The notes: a model not told the origin generated them from the letters alone. Positions 31,299 through 40,406 are shown, counted from the stretch's first letter. The stretch is 40,412 bases of DNA from UBA6115 sp964629345 (GCA_964629345.1 CAZVSG010000005.1:1-40412); one strand, 5' to 3'. Made by a program: numbers and translations.

Positions 31299-33278
31299 AT
31301 GTCCGAGAAATCCTCGCGCATGCGGGAGCTTGCTGACCTGATCAACAGGGCGAGCCATCACTATTACGTCCTCGGCGAGCCCGTCATGTCCGACGCGCAG
31401 TGGGACAGATTGTATGATGAACTGCGCAGGCTGGAGGACGAAACGGGCGAGCGCCTTGCGGATTCGCCCACCCGGCGCGTCGGGGGGGAGCCGCTGCCGG
31501 CGTTCCAGCAGCGCAGGCACCTCTCCCGGCTCTGGAGCCTGGACAAGGTCCAAAGCGCGGCGGAACTGTCCGCCTGGTTTGCGCGCACCCGCGCGCTGTA
31601 CGCGAAGACCCCGGGGCTGCCGCAGTTGCGGTATGCGCTGGAATACAAGTATGACGGACTGACGATCAACCTGACCTATGAGGGCGGCCTGCTCAGCCAG
31701 GCTGTCACGCGCGGGAACGGCATCACCGGGGAGATGGTGCTCCCCCAGGCAAAGACCATCCGCGGCATCCCGCTGTCCATACCCTATCAGGGGCTCATGG
31801 AGATACACGGCGAGTGCCTCATGCGCCTTTCCGTGCTTTCAAAGATCAACAAAACGGCGGAGGAACCGCTGAAGAACGCCCGCAACGCGGCCGCCGGGGC
31901 ACTGAGGAACCTGGACCCCGGTGTGACCGCCTCGCGCAGGCTCGATGCGCGCTTTTATGAGATCGGCACCATCACCGATCCGCCGTACGTGGATCAGGAC
32001 GGGCTGAACCGCTTCATCACCGCGAACGGCTTTCCGGCCTCGCCCATCCTGTATGCCGGGGACGAGGGCGAGGGCTTGCTCCGTGCCATCGGCGAGATCG
32101 AGGCGAAGCGGGAGACGCTGGACTTCTTGATCGACGGGGTCGTGATCAAGGTCATGGATTTTAAGACCCGGGAAGCCCTGGGCTATACGGACAAGTTTCC
32201 GCGCTGGGCCGTCGCGTACAAGTTCGCCGCGGAGGAGATGACCACCACCTTGCGGCAGGTCACCTGGGAACCGGGACGGACAGGCAAGCTGACGCCGCTT
32301 GCCCATCTGGACCCGGTCGATTTTTCCGGCGTCACGGTCAGCAAGGCCACCCTCAACAATTTCGGGGACATCGGGCGCAAGCGCCTGACCCTCGGCAGCA
32401 CGGTGTGGATCCGGCGCTCCAACGACGTCATCCCCGAGATCCTCGGCAGGGTGGAGGACGGCGCGGACGGAACGCCCATCCCCAAACCGGATCGCTGCCC
32501 TTCCTGCGGGAGTGGGCTGATCGAGGAAGGGGCGCATCTCTTTTGCCCAAACCGCAGGGGATGCAAGCCGCAGGTGATCGCCCGGCTGACCCACTTCTGT
32601 TCCAGGGATGCCATGAACATCGAAAGCCTGTCTGAAAAGACGCTGGAGATCCTGTATGAACACCTGAACGTGCGAAAACCGCAGGATCTGTATCGGTTGC
32701 GGCGGGAAGACCTGGTCGGCCTGCCCGGGTTTCAGGAGAAGAAGGCGGAGAAGGTCTTGGAAGCGATCCACGTGAGCAGGGAATGCGTGCTGGATGCCTT
32801 CCTGTTCGCCCTGGGCATCCCAAACATCGGCCGCGCCACGGCGCGCGACATCGCCCTGGCGTTCGGCACGCTGGAAAGGGTTCGCGCGGCGGGGCTTGAG
32901 GAGTTGAAGGAGATCCCCGCCGTGGGCGACGTGGTGGGGGGCTCTGTCGTCGCGTTTTTCGCTGATCCGGAGAATGCCGGGATGGCTGACGCGCTGCTGG
33001 CGGCAGGCGTCGTGCCAAAGGGCATGCCAAAGCCGAACCGGCAGGAGAAACTGAGCGGACTCTTCTTTGTCATGACGGGCACGCTGTCCGGCTTCACCCG
33101 TCCGGAAGCGGAGGAGCTCATCAAGGAGAACGGCGGGACGGTGCTGTCCTCAGTCAGCCGCAAAACGAGCTATGTTCTTGCCGGCGAAAACCCCGGCAGC
33201 AAGCTGCAGAAAGCGCAGGCGCTGGGGATACCGGTCCTGGATGAGGCATCTTTCATCAGATTGTTGAACGGTCAATAA
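31299..33278 (+). CDS. ligA: NAD-dependent DNA ligase
   Basis: A 659-residue LigA that seals nicks in DNA using NAD+. The adenylated lysine is in ALEYKYDGLTINLTYEGG (K117). The OB domain has ARWAVAYKF-like PRWAVAYKFAAEEM, a zinc finger CPSCG...CPNRRGC follows (one residue longer than usual between the last two Cys), then helix-hairpin-helix repeats and a C-terminal BRCT domain (LSGLFFVMTGTLSGFTRPEAE). All key residues are present. It is the second gene of the pcrA-ligA operon. Confidence 0.97.
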   Translation: MSEKSSRMRELADLINRASHHYYVLGEPVMSDAQWDRLYDELRRLEDETGERLADSPTRRVGGEPLPAFQQRRHLSRLWSLDKVQSAAELSAWFARTRALYAKTPGLPQLRYALEYKYDGLTINLTYEGGLLSQAVTRGNGITGEMVLPQAKTIRGIPLSIPYQGLMEIHGECLMRLSVLSKINKTAEEPLKNARNAAAGALRNLDPGVTASRRLDARFYEIGTITDPPYVDQDGLNRFITANGFPASPILYAGDEGEGLLRAIGEIEAKRETLDFLIDGVVIKVMDFKTREALGYTDKFPRWAVAYKFAAEEMTTTLRQVTWEPGRTGKLTPLAHLDPVDFSGVTVSKATLNNFGDIGRKRLTLGSTVWIRRSNDVIPEILGRVEDGADGTPIPKPDRCPSCGSGLIEEGAHLFCPNRRGCKPQVIARLTHFCSRDAMNIESLSEKTLEILYEHLNVRKPQDLYRLRREDLVGLPGFQEKKAEKVLEAIHVSRECVLDAFLFALGIPNIGRATARDIALAFGTLERVRAAGLEELKEIPAVGDVVGGSVVAFFADPENAGMADALLAAGVVPKGMPKPNRQEKLSGLFFVMTGTLSGFTRPEAEELIKENGGTVLSSVSRKTSYVLAGENPGSKLQKAQALGIPVLDEASFIRLLNGQ

Positions 33279-33282
33279 CCCT

Positions 33283-33299
33283 TCTGATCATTGATCAGA
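33283..33299. promoter_or_regulatory. Perfect 17-base palindrome, candidate operator
   Basis: TCTGATCATTGATCAGA is a perfect inverted repeat around one central base. It overlaps the -35 (TTGATC, 33291-33296) of the ABC exporter promoter, and a third GATCA copy lies at 33303-33307. It is followed by no T-run, so it is unlikely to be a terminator. Confidence 0.5.
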
Positions 33300-33318
33300 C
33301 CCGATCAGGGTATATACA
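33291..33318 (+). promoter_or_regulatory. Candidate promoter of the ABC exporter gene
   Basis: TTGATC (33291-33296), a 16-base spacer and TATACA (33313-33318), 51 bases before the ATG. Confidence 0.5.
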
Positions 33319-33368
33319 TCGATGGGATGATTGCCCGTTCTGTCTGTGACCGTTGTTGAAAGGGAGCC

Positions 33369-36203
33369 ATGCTGCAGCTGAAGGATATCACCAAGGAATA
33401 CGTGACCGGGTCCCGGAAGGTGTCGGCGCTGGACGGCATCAGTATTTCCTTTGACAGCGCTGAGTTTGTCGCCGTCCTGGGGCCGTCGGGATGCGGCAAG
33501 ACGACGCTGCTGAACGTCATCGGCGGACTGGACCGGTATGACAGCGGGGAGCTGCTGATCTCCGGACGCAGCACCAGGGAGTATTCCGACAGGGAAATGG
33601 ATGCCTACCGCAACCATTCCATCGGTTTTGTGTTCCAGTCCTACAACCTCATCCCGCACCAGAGCGTGCTGGCAAACGTCGAACTGGCCCTCACCCTCTC
33701 GGGTGTCGGCGCGGCGGAGCGCAGGCAGCGCGCAGCGGCGGCGCTGGAATCCGTCGGACTGAAGGACCAGCTGGCAAAGCGGCCCAACCAGCTCTCCGGC
33801 GGACAGATGCAGCGCGTCGCCATCGCGCGCGCCCTGGTCAACGATCCGGACATCCTTTTGGCCGACGAGCCCACGGGCGCCCTGGATTCGCACACCAGCA
33901 TGCAGCTGATGGATTCCCTCAAAGTACTTGCCCGGGACCGCCTGGTCATCATGGTCACACACAACCGTGAGCTTGCCCGGAAATACGCGACGCGCATCGT
34001 CGAACTGAGCGACGGAAAAATCATCAGCGACAGCGCTCCGTCTCATCAGGAACAGGATGAAAAACCAGCGCAGCGCGGGCAGAAGACCTCCATGGGCTTC
34101 AGAACCGCGCTCCGCCTTTCGCTGAGCAACCTGATGACCAAGCGCGGCCGCACCCTGATCACGGCTTTTGCAGGCTCCATCGGGATCATCGGCATCGCTC
34201 TCATCCTGTCCATGTCAAACGGCGTGAATACCTATATCGGCAACATCCAGAAGGAGACCATGTCCTCCTACCCGATCGTGATCCAGGAAGAGGCGGTCGA
34301 GATCGGCGGGATGATGGATACGATGCGGGCATCCCGGAAGCAGCAGGAGCACGATCTTGACGCGGTGTACGCGGACGACCGGGCGACCAGGAGGATGAGC
34401 AGCTTCCAGTCCGCTGTCAGCCGCAACAACCTGAAAGCGTTCAAGGCATATCTTGGGAAGGAAGACAATCCGCTCCGCCCCTTTCTTTCTGATGTCCGGT
34501 ATGGATATGACGCGCGCTTTGATGTCTATACCTATGATCCGCAGGGAGAACTGGTCAATATCAGCGGCGGCGCCGGAAGCAGCATGTCCTCGGCGTTCGC
34601 GTCTCTCCTGCCGTTCTCTGTTTCCACCCTTCATGAACTGACCCCGGCAAGCGGGGACGGGCTGGTCGGCGATGCCCTGAAGGAAAGCCACACCCTGCTG
34701 GCGGGACACTGGCCTGAAAACGCCGGGGAAGCAGTCCTGATCCTGGACAGCAGAAACGAGATCTCCGACATGGTGCTCTACCAGCTGGGCATCCTGCCGC
34801 AGCAGGAACTGCGTTCCCTGATGCAGGGAGAAAAAGTCCCGATGGAAAGCGCGCGCAAGTGGTCCTACGGGGAGCTGCTGGGACGGGAGTACCTTGTCCT
34901 GACATACAGCGATTATTATCTGCCGAATGAGCAGGGAAAGTATCTCGATAAACGCAATGACCGGGCATCGCTGAACGGTTTGCTTGAGAAAGCGCCCAGG
35001 CTGACCGTCTCCGGCATCGTCCGCCCCGATGGCAGCGCTGATTTTTCAAACGGCGGGCTGGCCTATACGCGCGCCCTGACAGATCTGGTGATCAAAAGGA
35101 CCCTTGAAAGTCCAGTTGTCACGGCGCAGCTTCAGGACCCGAATCACAGCGTCCTCAACGGGCTTGCCTTTTCTCCGTCGGATGAAGAAGACAAGGCTCA
35201 GAACGCGCGGCAGTACCTGGCAGGGCTTGATGATAAGGCGAAAGCGGAGTTCGCTTATCAAGCGCTACGCTTCTTTACGGGCGGCCTGATGGATGAAGAA
35301 CAAACGGAGAACACGCAAAAGGAAAGCTCATTCGGCCTCCCGCGCGGAATGTCCCCGGGGAGCCTGCTGGCCATGATGCAGGCTTTTTCAGGTGCTGGCA
35401 ATGAAGCGCGGTCAGGTGACAGCGAAGAAAACCTCGAATCATCCGCCGCTGCGCTGTCCGGATTTTCGCAGGACGCGCTGGCAAAAATGGATGACACGCA
35501 GCTGGCGGGCCTTTTGGATCGCTTTGTCTCATCCGCGGATGACGCAATGCTGGCGATGCTGTATGACGGCGTCATCGCGCAGGATACGGTCACGCTGGAT
35601 GAAACGATGAATGAGCTTGGCGTCGTGGACCTTGACATGCCGTCCTCCATTTCGCTTTACTTCGAGTCCTTTGAGGACAAGGAAAAGGCGGCGCTGCTGA
35701 TTTCTGAGTACAACCGGACTGCCGCGGAAGGCGACCGCATCGTGTACACCGATTACGTCGCCCTTCTGATCAGTTCCGTCACCACCATCATCAATGTCAT
35801 CTCCTACGTGCTCATCGCCTTTGTCGCCGTTTCCCTTGTGGTTTCGTCCATCATGATCGGCATCATCACCTATATCTCTGTCCTTGAACGCGTCAAGGAG
35901 ATCGGCATCCTGCGCGCGCTGGGCGCGTCAAAGAAGGACGTCAAGAGGGTCTTTACGGCGGAAGCCTTCATCATCGGGCTGGCCGCGGGCTTCCTGGGTG
36001 TGATGATCTCCGCCCTGCTGATCATCCCGATCAACAGCATCATCCACCGCCTTGCCAATGAGACGGATATCAACGCCATCCTGCCGCTGGGCGGCGTCCT
36101 GGCGCTGGTGGCCATCAGCGCGCTGCTGTCCCTGCTGGCCGGTTTCCTTCCGGCGCGCTTTGCCGCGAAAAAGGACCCTGTGGAAGCCCTGCGCACCGAA
36201 TAG
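33369..36203 (+). CDS. MacB/FtsX-type ABC transporter, ATPase fused to permease
   Basis: A 944-residue fusion. Residues 1-225 are a LolD/MacB-type ATPase: Walker A GPSGCGKTT (38-46), signature LSGGQMQRVAIARAL, Walker B ILLADEPTGALDS. A first membrane helix follows near residue 265 (AFAGSIGIIGIALILSM), then a large extracytoplasmic domain of about 500 residues, and three C-terminal helices with the FtsX motif ERVKEIGILRALGASKKDV. MacB-type machines move peptides or lipoproteins or pull on envelope parts and do not act as importers. The extracellular domain is long and unusual for a family with known substrate. GGGAG precedes the ATG. It is a single gene with its own promoter and palindrome. 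Confidence 0.92.
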   Translation: MLQLKDITKEYVTGSRKVSALDGISISFDSAEFVAVLGPSGCGKTTLLNVIGGLDRYDSGELLISGRSTREYSDREMDAYRNHSIGFVFQSYNLIPHQSVLANVELALTLSGVGAAERRQRAAAALESVGLKDQLAKRPNQLSGGQMQRVAIARALVNDPDILLADEPTGALDSHTSMQLMDSLKVLARDRLVIMVTHNRELARKYATRIVELSDGKIISDSAPSHQEQDEKPAQRGQKTSMGFRTALRLSLSNLMTKRGRTLITAFAGSIGIIGIALILSMSNGVNTYIGNIQKETMSSYPIVIQEEAVEIGGMMDTMRASRKQQEHDLDAVYADDRATRRMSSFQSAVSRNNLKAFKAYLGKEDNPLRPFLSDVRYGYDARFDVYTYDPQGELVNISGGAGSSMSSAFASLLPFSVSTLHELTPASGDGLVGDALKESHTLLAGHWPENAGEAVLILDSRNEISDMVLYQLGILPQQELRSLMQGEKVPMESARKWSYGELLGREYLVLTYSDYYLPNEQGKYLDKRNDRASLNGLLEKAPRLTVSGIVRPDGSADFSNGGLAYTRALTDLVIKRTLESPVVTAQLQDPNHSVLNGLAFSPSDEEDKAQNARQYLAGLDDKAKAEFAYQALRFFTGGLMDEEQTENTQKESSFGLPRGMSPGSLLAMMQAFSGAGNEARSGDSEENLESSAAALSGFSQDALAKMDDTQLAGLLDRFVSSADDAMLAMLYDGVIAQDTVTLDETMNELGVVDLDMPSSISLYFESFEDKEKAALLISEYNRTAAEGDRIVYTDYVALLISSVTTIINVISYVLIAFVAVSLVVSSIMIGIITYISVLERVKEIGILRALGASKKDVKRVFTAEAFIIGLAAGFLGVMISALLIIPINSIIHRLANETDINAILPLGGVLALVAISALLSLLAGFLPARFAAKKDPVEALRTE

Positions 36204-36226
36204 AGAACACATAAGGGATATGAAAC

Positions 36227-36258
36227 AACCGCCGTCTGCTCTCACAATCGGCGGTTTC
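36227..36258 (+). terminator. Weak terminator between the exporter and proC
   Basis: AACCGCCG (36227-36234) pairs with CGGCGGTT (36249-36256), loop of 14, followed by only a short T-run. It lies between convergent genes. Confidence 0.5.
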
Positions 36259-36288
36259 CATGATGAGGGCTCAAAGCGAGCATCGGCG

Positions 36289-37086
36289 CTATTTCATGCG
36301 CTCTTCCTTCTCCATCACCGCTCTGACCGCTTCATGCACCGCGTGTTCAAAGCCCAGTTCCGCCAGCTTGTGCATCCCCTCGATGGTGGTGCCGCCCGGC
36401 GAAGTCACCTGGTCGATCAGGGCCCTGGGGTGTTCGCCCGATTCCATGACCAGTTTCGCGCTCCCGAACAGCATCGCGCAGGCAGCCTGCTGGGCAAGGG
36501 GACGGGGGAGGCCTGCCTGAATGCCGGCAGTGGCCAGCGCGTCGATGAAGGCATAGGCGAACGCGGGCCCTGCCCCCGCGATGGCCGAGAAGGCGGAGAG
36601 CCTGCTTTCCTGCAGGACGCTGACGCTGCCGACGGCATCAAAGATCGCGGCGGCGGTCTGGAGCTGTTCATCAGAAACCTGCCCGTTTGGACAAAGGGCG
36701 GTCATGGACGCGCCTGCTTTCGCGTTGATGTTCGGCATGACGCGGACCAGGGCTGTCTTCTCTCCAAGGCGACTTGCGAAATACTCCGTTGTTTTTCCGG
36801 CGGCGATAGAGAGGATGAGCTGGCCGGGATTCAGGCATGGTTTGATCTGGCTGAGCAGGTCATCCATGCCCTGGGGCTTGATCGCCAGGATCAGCGGCGA
36901 ACTGCTTGAAGCCGCTTCACAGGCGTCCTTCGCGGTCTGGACCTGGTAATCCCTGAAAAACGATTCCCGCTTGTGCGCATCGAGGTCAAAGCCGATGATG
37001 CCGGTTTTGCCGAATTGACTGCTGTTCCGCAGGCCTTTGATGATCGCGCCCGCCATGTTGCCCAGGCCGATAAATCCGATGGTCAT
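36289..37086 (-). CDS. proC: Pyrroline-5-carboxylate reductase
   Basis: A 265-residue ProC that reduces pyrroline-5-carboxylate to proline with NAD(P)H, the last step of proline synthesis. The N-terminal Rossmann start is MTIGFIGLGNMAGAIIKGL; LAIKPQGMDDLL and the LVRVMPNINAKAGASMTAL block follow; the family signature near the C-terminus is EHPRALIDQVTSPGGTTIEG. It starts 4 bases after proA ends, so it is co-transcribed with proB and proA. Confidence 0.97.
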   Translation of the reverse strand: MTIGFIGLGNMAGAIIKGLRNSSQFGKTGIIGFDLDAHKRESFFRDYQVQTAKDACEAASSSSPLILAIKPQGMDDLLSQIKPCLNPGQLILSIAAGKTTEYFASRLGEKTALVRVMPNINAKAGASMTALCPNGQVSDEQLQTAAAIFDAVGSVSVLQESRLSAFSAIAGAGPAFAYAFIDALATAGIQAGLPRPLAQQAACAMLFGSAKLVMESGEHPRALIDQVTSPGGTTIEGMHKLAELGFEHAVHEAVRAVMEKEERMK

Positions 37087-37090
37087 CTTC

Positions 37091-38329
37091 TCACCTGATC
37101 TGTCCGGTCCCCCGGACGATGTATTTGTAGCTGGTCAGCTCGTTAAGCCCGACGGGCCCCCTCGCGTGCAGCTTCTGGGTCGAGATGCCGATCTCCGCCC
37201 CGAAGCCGAACTCCCCGCCGTCGGTGAACCTGGTGGACGCGTTGTGATAGACTGCCGCCGCGTCGACTGCCGTGAGGAAAACTTCCGCCGTTTCTTTATT
37301 TTCCGTAACAATGGCTTCGCTGTGCCCGGTCCCGTACAGGCGGATATGCTCCATGGCCTCCTGCATGCTGTCCACGACCTTGACGGCCAGGGTCAGGCCG
37401 AGGTACTCCCTGCCCCAGTCGCTCTCATCCGCCTGTTCCGCCTGGGGCAGGATCGCCCTTGCCCGCGGATCCGCCCGCAGGACGACCTGATGGCTCATCA
37501 GCCTCTGCGCGATCAGGGGCAGCGCTTTCTGCGCGGCGTCCCGGTGGATGAGGATGCACTCACAGGCGTTGCACACCGAGGGGCGGGATGTCTTGGCGTT
37601 ATAGATCACCTCGGCCGCCATCTGCGCGTCGGCGTCCCTGTCGACGTAGATATGGCACACGCCCTCCCCGGTCCTCAGCACGGGGACGCGAGCGTTCTCC
37701 ACAACGTTCCGTATAAGCCCCTTCCCGCCCCTGGGGATCAGCAGATCGACAGTATCCGTCATCTTCATCAGGGCCTCCGCGCCCCCGCGGCCCGGATCAT
37801 CCAGCAGCTGCGCGCAGTCTTCCGGCAATCCGGAATCCGTTAGTGCCGCTCGCAGCACCCGGGCGATGAAGCGGTTGCTGCTGAGCGCTTCCCGGCCGCC
37901 CCGCAGGATGCAGGCGTTTCCGGAACGGATGCAAAGCCCGGCTGAATCGGCCGTCACGTTCGGCCGGGACTCATAGATCACTGCGATCACGCCGATGGGA
38001 ACGGAAACGCGGGTGATGTTCAGCCCGTTTGGCCGTTGATCTTCTCTCAGGATCCTGCCCAGCGGATCGGGCAGACCGGCAAGCGAGGCCACGCCCTCCG
38101 CCATCGCCTTCACACGCCCCTCAGTCAGGCTCAGCCGGTCCAGCATGGCATCCGACATGCCGGAGGCACGGGCCTTTTCAAGGTCTTCCTGATTGTGCGC
38201 GATCAGCTCGCCGGCACGCTCTTTGAGCCCCTTGGCCATCATTTCCATCGCCTGCCTGCGCTGGCTGTCCGTGCTGAGGGCCAGCAGACAGGCCGCGGCC
38301 TTCGCCCGCTGTCCATATTCTTCAAACAT
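37091..38329 (-). CDS. proA: Glutamate-5-semialdehyde dehydrogenase (gamma-glutamyl phosphate reductase)
   Basis: A 412-residue ProA that reduces gamma-glutamyl phosphate to the semialdehyde with NADPH. Typical blocks are PIGVIAVIYESRPNVTADS, CIRSGNACILRGGREA, LIPRGGKGLI, and the catalytic cysteine in SRPSVCNACECILIH. It overlaps the proB stop by 8 bases, showing translational coupling. The length is normal. Confidence 0.97.
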   Translation of the reverse strand: MFEEYGQRAKAAACLLALSTDSQRRQAMEMMAKGLKERAGELIAHNQEDLEKARASGMSDAMLDRLSLTEGRVKAMAEGVASLAGLPDPLGRILREDQRPNGLNITRVSVPIGVIAVIYESRPNVTADSAGLCIRSGNACILRGGREALSSNRFIARVLRAALTDSGLPEDCAQLLDDPGRGGAEALMKMTDTVDLLIPRGGKGLIRNVVENARVPVLRTGEGVCHIYVDRDADAQMAAEVIYNAKTSRPSVCNACECILIHRDAAQKALPLIAQRLMSHQVVLRADPRARAILPQAEQADESDWGREYLGLTLAVKVVDSMQEAMEHIRLYGTGHSEAIVTENKETAEVFLTAVDAAAVYHNASTRFTDGGEFGFGAEIGISTQKLHARGPVGLNELTSYKYIVRGTGQIR

Positions 38330-39113
38330 CGTTTTTCTCCGCCAAAAACCAGGTCCCGGTCGGACGCCCTTCCAGCACCCGGTAGATGTTGTCGACCGGG
38401 CGGCCGTTGATGACGTAGGTGTCGATCCCCGCTTTTACCGCAATCTTCGCGGCCTGCAGCTTGGTCACCATCCCGCCCGTGCCCAGATCAGAGCCGGATG
38501 TCTCAGCCAGCAGGGAAAGTTCGGGCGTGATTTTCTCGACCTGTGTGATCAGTTTCGCCTGCGGATTCGTCTTCGGGTTGCCATGATAGAGGCCTTCTGT
38601 GTCCGTCAGGATGATCAGCTTGTCCGCGCGGATCAGGCTGGCTACGATGGCGGACAGGCTGTCGTTGTCGCCGTAGACGATCTCGTCCACCGCGACCGCG
38701 TCGTTTTCATTGATGATGGGCAGCACCTGATACTGGAACAGGCGGTCAAACACGTTGACCAGGTTGCGGTGCCGCTCGGGGTCTTCCACGTCGCCCTTTG
38801 TGATCAAGAGCTGCCCGATCACACAGCCGTAATCTGAGAACATCTTGTCATAGAGGTACATCAGCTCGCATTGGCCGACCGTCGCCGCGGCCTGTTTGCC
38901 GGTCGTGTCCCTTGGCCTTGTGGTCATGCCAAGTTTTCCCATGCCCACTCCGATCGCCCCGCTGGTCACCAGCACCACCTGAATGCCCATGTTCATCATG
39001 TCCGCCAGCACGCGCGTCAGCGCGTCCAGTTCGCGGAAATTGATGCCGCCGCCGGCATATGCCAGGGTAGAAGTACCTACCTTGACAACGACTCTGCTCT
39101 TTTTCTCCGGCAT
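38322..39113 (-). CDS. proB: Glutamate 5-kinase (without PUA domain)
   Basis: A 263-residue ProB that phosphorylates glutamate with ATP, the committed and proline-inhibited step. Seen are VVVKVGTSTL at the start, LVTSGAIGVGMGKLG, INENDAVAVDEI, and GTGGMVTKLQAAKIAVKAG. It ends after the kinase domain; the C-terminal PUA domain found in longer ProB proteins is absent. The frame is open six codons upstream, but the ATG at 39113 has AAGGAG before it. It is first in the proB-proA-proC operon, with a promoter at 39149-39176. Confidence 0.96.
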   Translation of the reverse strand: MPEKKSRVVVKVGTSTLAYAGGGINFRELDALTRVLADMMNMGIQVVLVTSGAIGVGMGKLGMTTRPRDTTGKQAAATVGQCELMYLYDKMFSDYGCVIGQLLITKGDVEDPERHRNLVNVFDRLFQYQVLPIINENDAVAVDEIVYGDNDSLSAIVASLIRADKLIILTDTEGLYHGNPKTNPQAKLITQVEKITPELSLLAETSGSDLGTGGMVTKLQAAKIAVKAGIDTYVINGRPVDNIYRVLEGRPTGTWFLAEKNDV

Positions 39114-39148
39114 GCCCAGTCTCCTTCCCATTGGCGGGATTCACCGCC

Positions 39149-39176
39149 ATGCTATCATCTGGTACGGTTTTGTCAA
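39149..39176 (-). promoter_or_regulatory. Promoter of proBAC
   Basis: On the minus strand TTGACA (39176-39171), a 16-base spacer and TAGCAT (39154-39149) with TGA before it. The leader is only about 30 bases, too short for a T-box. Confidence 0.7.
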
Positions 39177-39200
39177 GGCGCGGCTTGAAACGGCCGTAGT

Positions 39201-39232
39201 AAAAACCCGCAGACGGGCTGCCTGCGGGTTTT
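39201..39232 (-). terminator. Terminator after rplL
   Basis: AAAACCCGCAG (39202-39212) pairs with CTGCGGGTTTT (39222-39232), loop of 9, with the T-run on the minus strand. It ends the rplJ-rplL transcript 15 bases after the rplL stop. Confidence 0.85.
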
Positions 39233-39247
39233 CGGGCCATCCTTGGA

Positions 39248-39622
39248 TTACTTGATTTCGACGGTCGCGCCGACTTCCTCAAACTGCTTCTTGATCTTCT
39301 CGGCTTCGGCCTTGGGCAGGCCTTCCTTGACGGTCTTGGGCACGGACTCGACGAAGTCCTTGGCTTCCTTCAGGCCCAGGCCGGCGACGACTTCGCGGAC
39401 GACCTTGATGACCTTGATCTTCTCGGCGCCGGCGTTGGTCAGCACGACGTCAAACTCTGTCTTCTCCTCGGCGGGGGCGGCGGCGGCGGCAGCGGCGGGG
39501 GCGGCTGCGGCGACGGGGGCGGCTGCGGATACGCCGAACTTCTCTTCAAGGGCCTTCACCAGCTCGGCCAGCTCCAGTACGGTCATGGACTCGATCGCGC
39601 TCAGGATCTCTTCACGTTTCAT
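39248..39622 (-). CDS. rplL: 50S ribosomal protein L7/L12
   Basis: A 124-residue stalk protein: N-terminal dimerisation part (ESMTVLELAELVKALEEKFG), an Ala-rich hinge near residues 33-52 and the C-terminal factor-binding domain (KTEFDVVLTNAGAEKIKVIK, GLGLKEAKDFVE). GGAGGA precedes the ATG. It follows rplJ by 45 bases. Confidence 0.98.
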   Translation of the reverse strand: MKREEILSAIESMTVLELAELVKALEEKFGVSAAAPVAAAAPAAAAAAAPAEEKTEFDVVLTNAGAEKIKVIKVVREVVAGLGLKEAKDFVESVPKTVKEGLPKAEAEKIKKQFEEVGATVEIK

Positions 39623-39667
39623 GGGTCATTCCTCCATTTTATAATGTGATAGGTGATGTGGTGCGGT

Positions 39668-40216
39668 TCAGTGACTGGCTTCCTTCTGTTTGCGGACCGC
39701 GTCGACCGCGAACACGAGGGAGCGCAGGGTCGCGCTCAGGACGCCGACGAAGTTGGTGATCGGTGCGTTCAGGCTGCCCATCATCTTGGCGACGAGCACT
39801 TCGCGCGGCGGCAGCTTGGACAGGGCGACGACGGCATTCGCGTCGACTGCTTTGCCTTCAAGCAGCCCGGCCTTGATGGTCATCTTGTCAGATTTGCTCT
39901 GATCGATGAAGTCACAGATGATCTTCGCGGGGGCGACTTCATCCTTCATTCCGAAGGCGAAGGCAGACGGACCGGCCAGGTACTGATCCAGTTCCTTGAT
40001 GCCCGCGTCGGACAGCGCGCGGTGGACCAGGGAGTTCTTGAGCACCACGTAGTCGACCCCTGCTTCGCGGAACTTGACGCGCAGCGCGGTGATCTCCTCC
40101 ACCGTAATGCCTTTGAAGTCCACCATCACCATGCTCTTTGAACGGCTGAGCCTGTCGGAGATTTCCGATACCTTCTGGATCTTCGCTTCCATGTTCTTGT
40201 TGATCGCATGCTTCAT
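39668..40216 (-). CDS. rplJ: 50S ribosomal protein L10
   Basis: A 182-residue L10, the base of the ribosomal stalk that carries L7/L12 dimers. Conserved parts are SMVMVDFKGITVEEITALR, VLKNSLVHRAL and GPSAFAFGMKDEVAPAK; the C-terminal helix that binds L7/L12 is present. The ATG at 40216 has an AGAGAGG site; a later ATG at 40192 has none. It is preceded by the L10 leader and attenuator. Confidence 0.98.
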   Translation of the reverse strand: MKHAINKNMEAKIQKVSEISDRLSRSKSMVMVDFKGITVEEITALRVKFREAGVDYVVLKNSLVHRALSDAGIKELDQYLAGPSAFAFGMKDEVAPAKIICDFIDQSKSDKMTIKAGLLEGKAVDANAVVALSKLPPREVLVAKMMGSLNAPITNFVGVLSATLRSLVFAVDAVRKQKEASH

Positions 40217-40251
40217 GTTGTTGTTTCACCTCTCTCCAGGGCTGAATTAAG

Positions 40252-40278
40252 AAAACCCCTGTGCAGATGGCACAAGGG
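40252..40278 (-). terminator. Attenuator hairpin in the rplJ leader
   Basis: CCCCTGTGC (40256-40264) pairs with GCACAAGGG (40270-40278), with one wobble, loop AGATG. On the minus strand it is followed by four T (40255-40252), so it can end transcription before rplJ. Confidence 0.6.
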
Positions 40279-40284
40279 CAAAAA

Positions 40285-40372
40285 TCTCTGCTCTCGCACC
40301 TCGGCGGGCGGCTTTCGCCGTTATGCGCTCACGCGCGGCCTGCTGTCTCCGGCACTGGCTTTCAATAGCCGA
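40285..40372 (-). ncRNA. L10 leader (binds L10 or L10-L12, autoregulation)
   Basis: On the minus strand the transcript carries GACAGCAGG (40347-40339), a GC-rich hairpin, and then a CCGCCGAGGTGCG block about 40309-40295. This matches the known L10 leader layout, GACAGCAGG ... CCTGCCGAGGT, in Firmicutes. L10 binding here limits expression of the operon. Confidence 0.75.
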
Positions 40373-40377
40373 TGGAC

Positions 40378-40406
40378 AACATACCACACCGCCGGCTGCC
40401 TGTCAA
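40378..40406 (-). promoter_or_regulatory. Promoter of rplJ-rplL
   Basis: On the minus strand TTGACA (40406-40401), a 17-base spacer and TATGTT (40383-40378) with TGG before it. Confidence 0.8.

Noticed and set aside
39114..39200. T-box or other riboswitch before proBAC
   Set aside because: The promoter leaves a leader of about 30 bases, too short for such an element.
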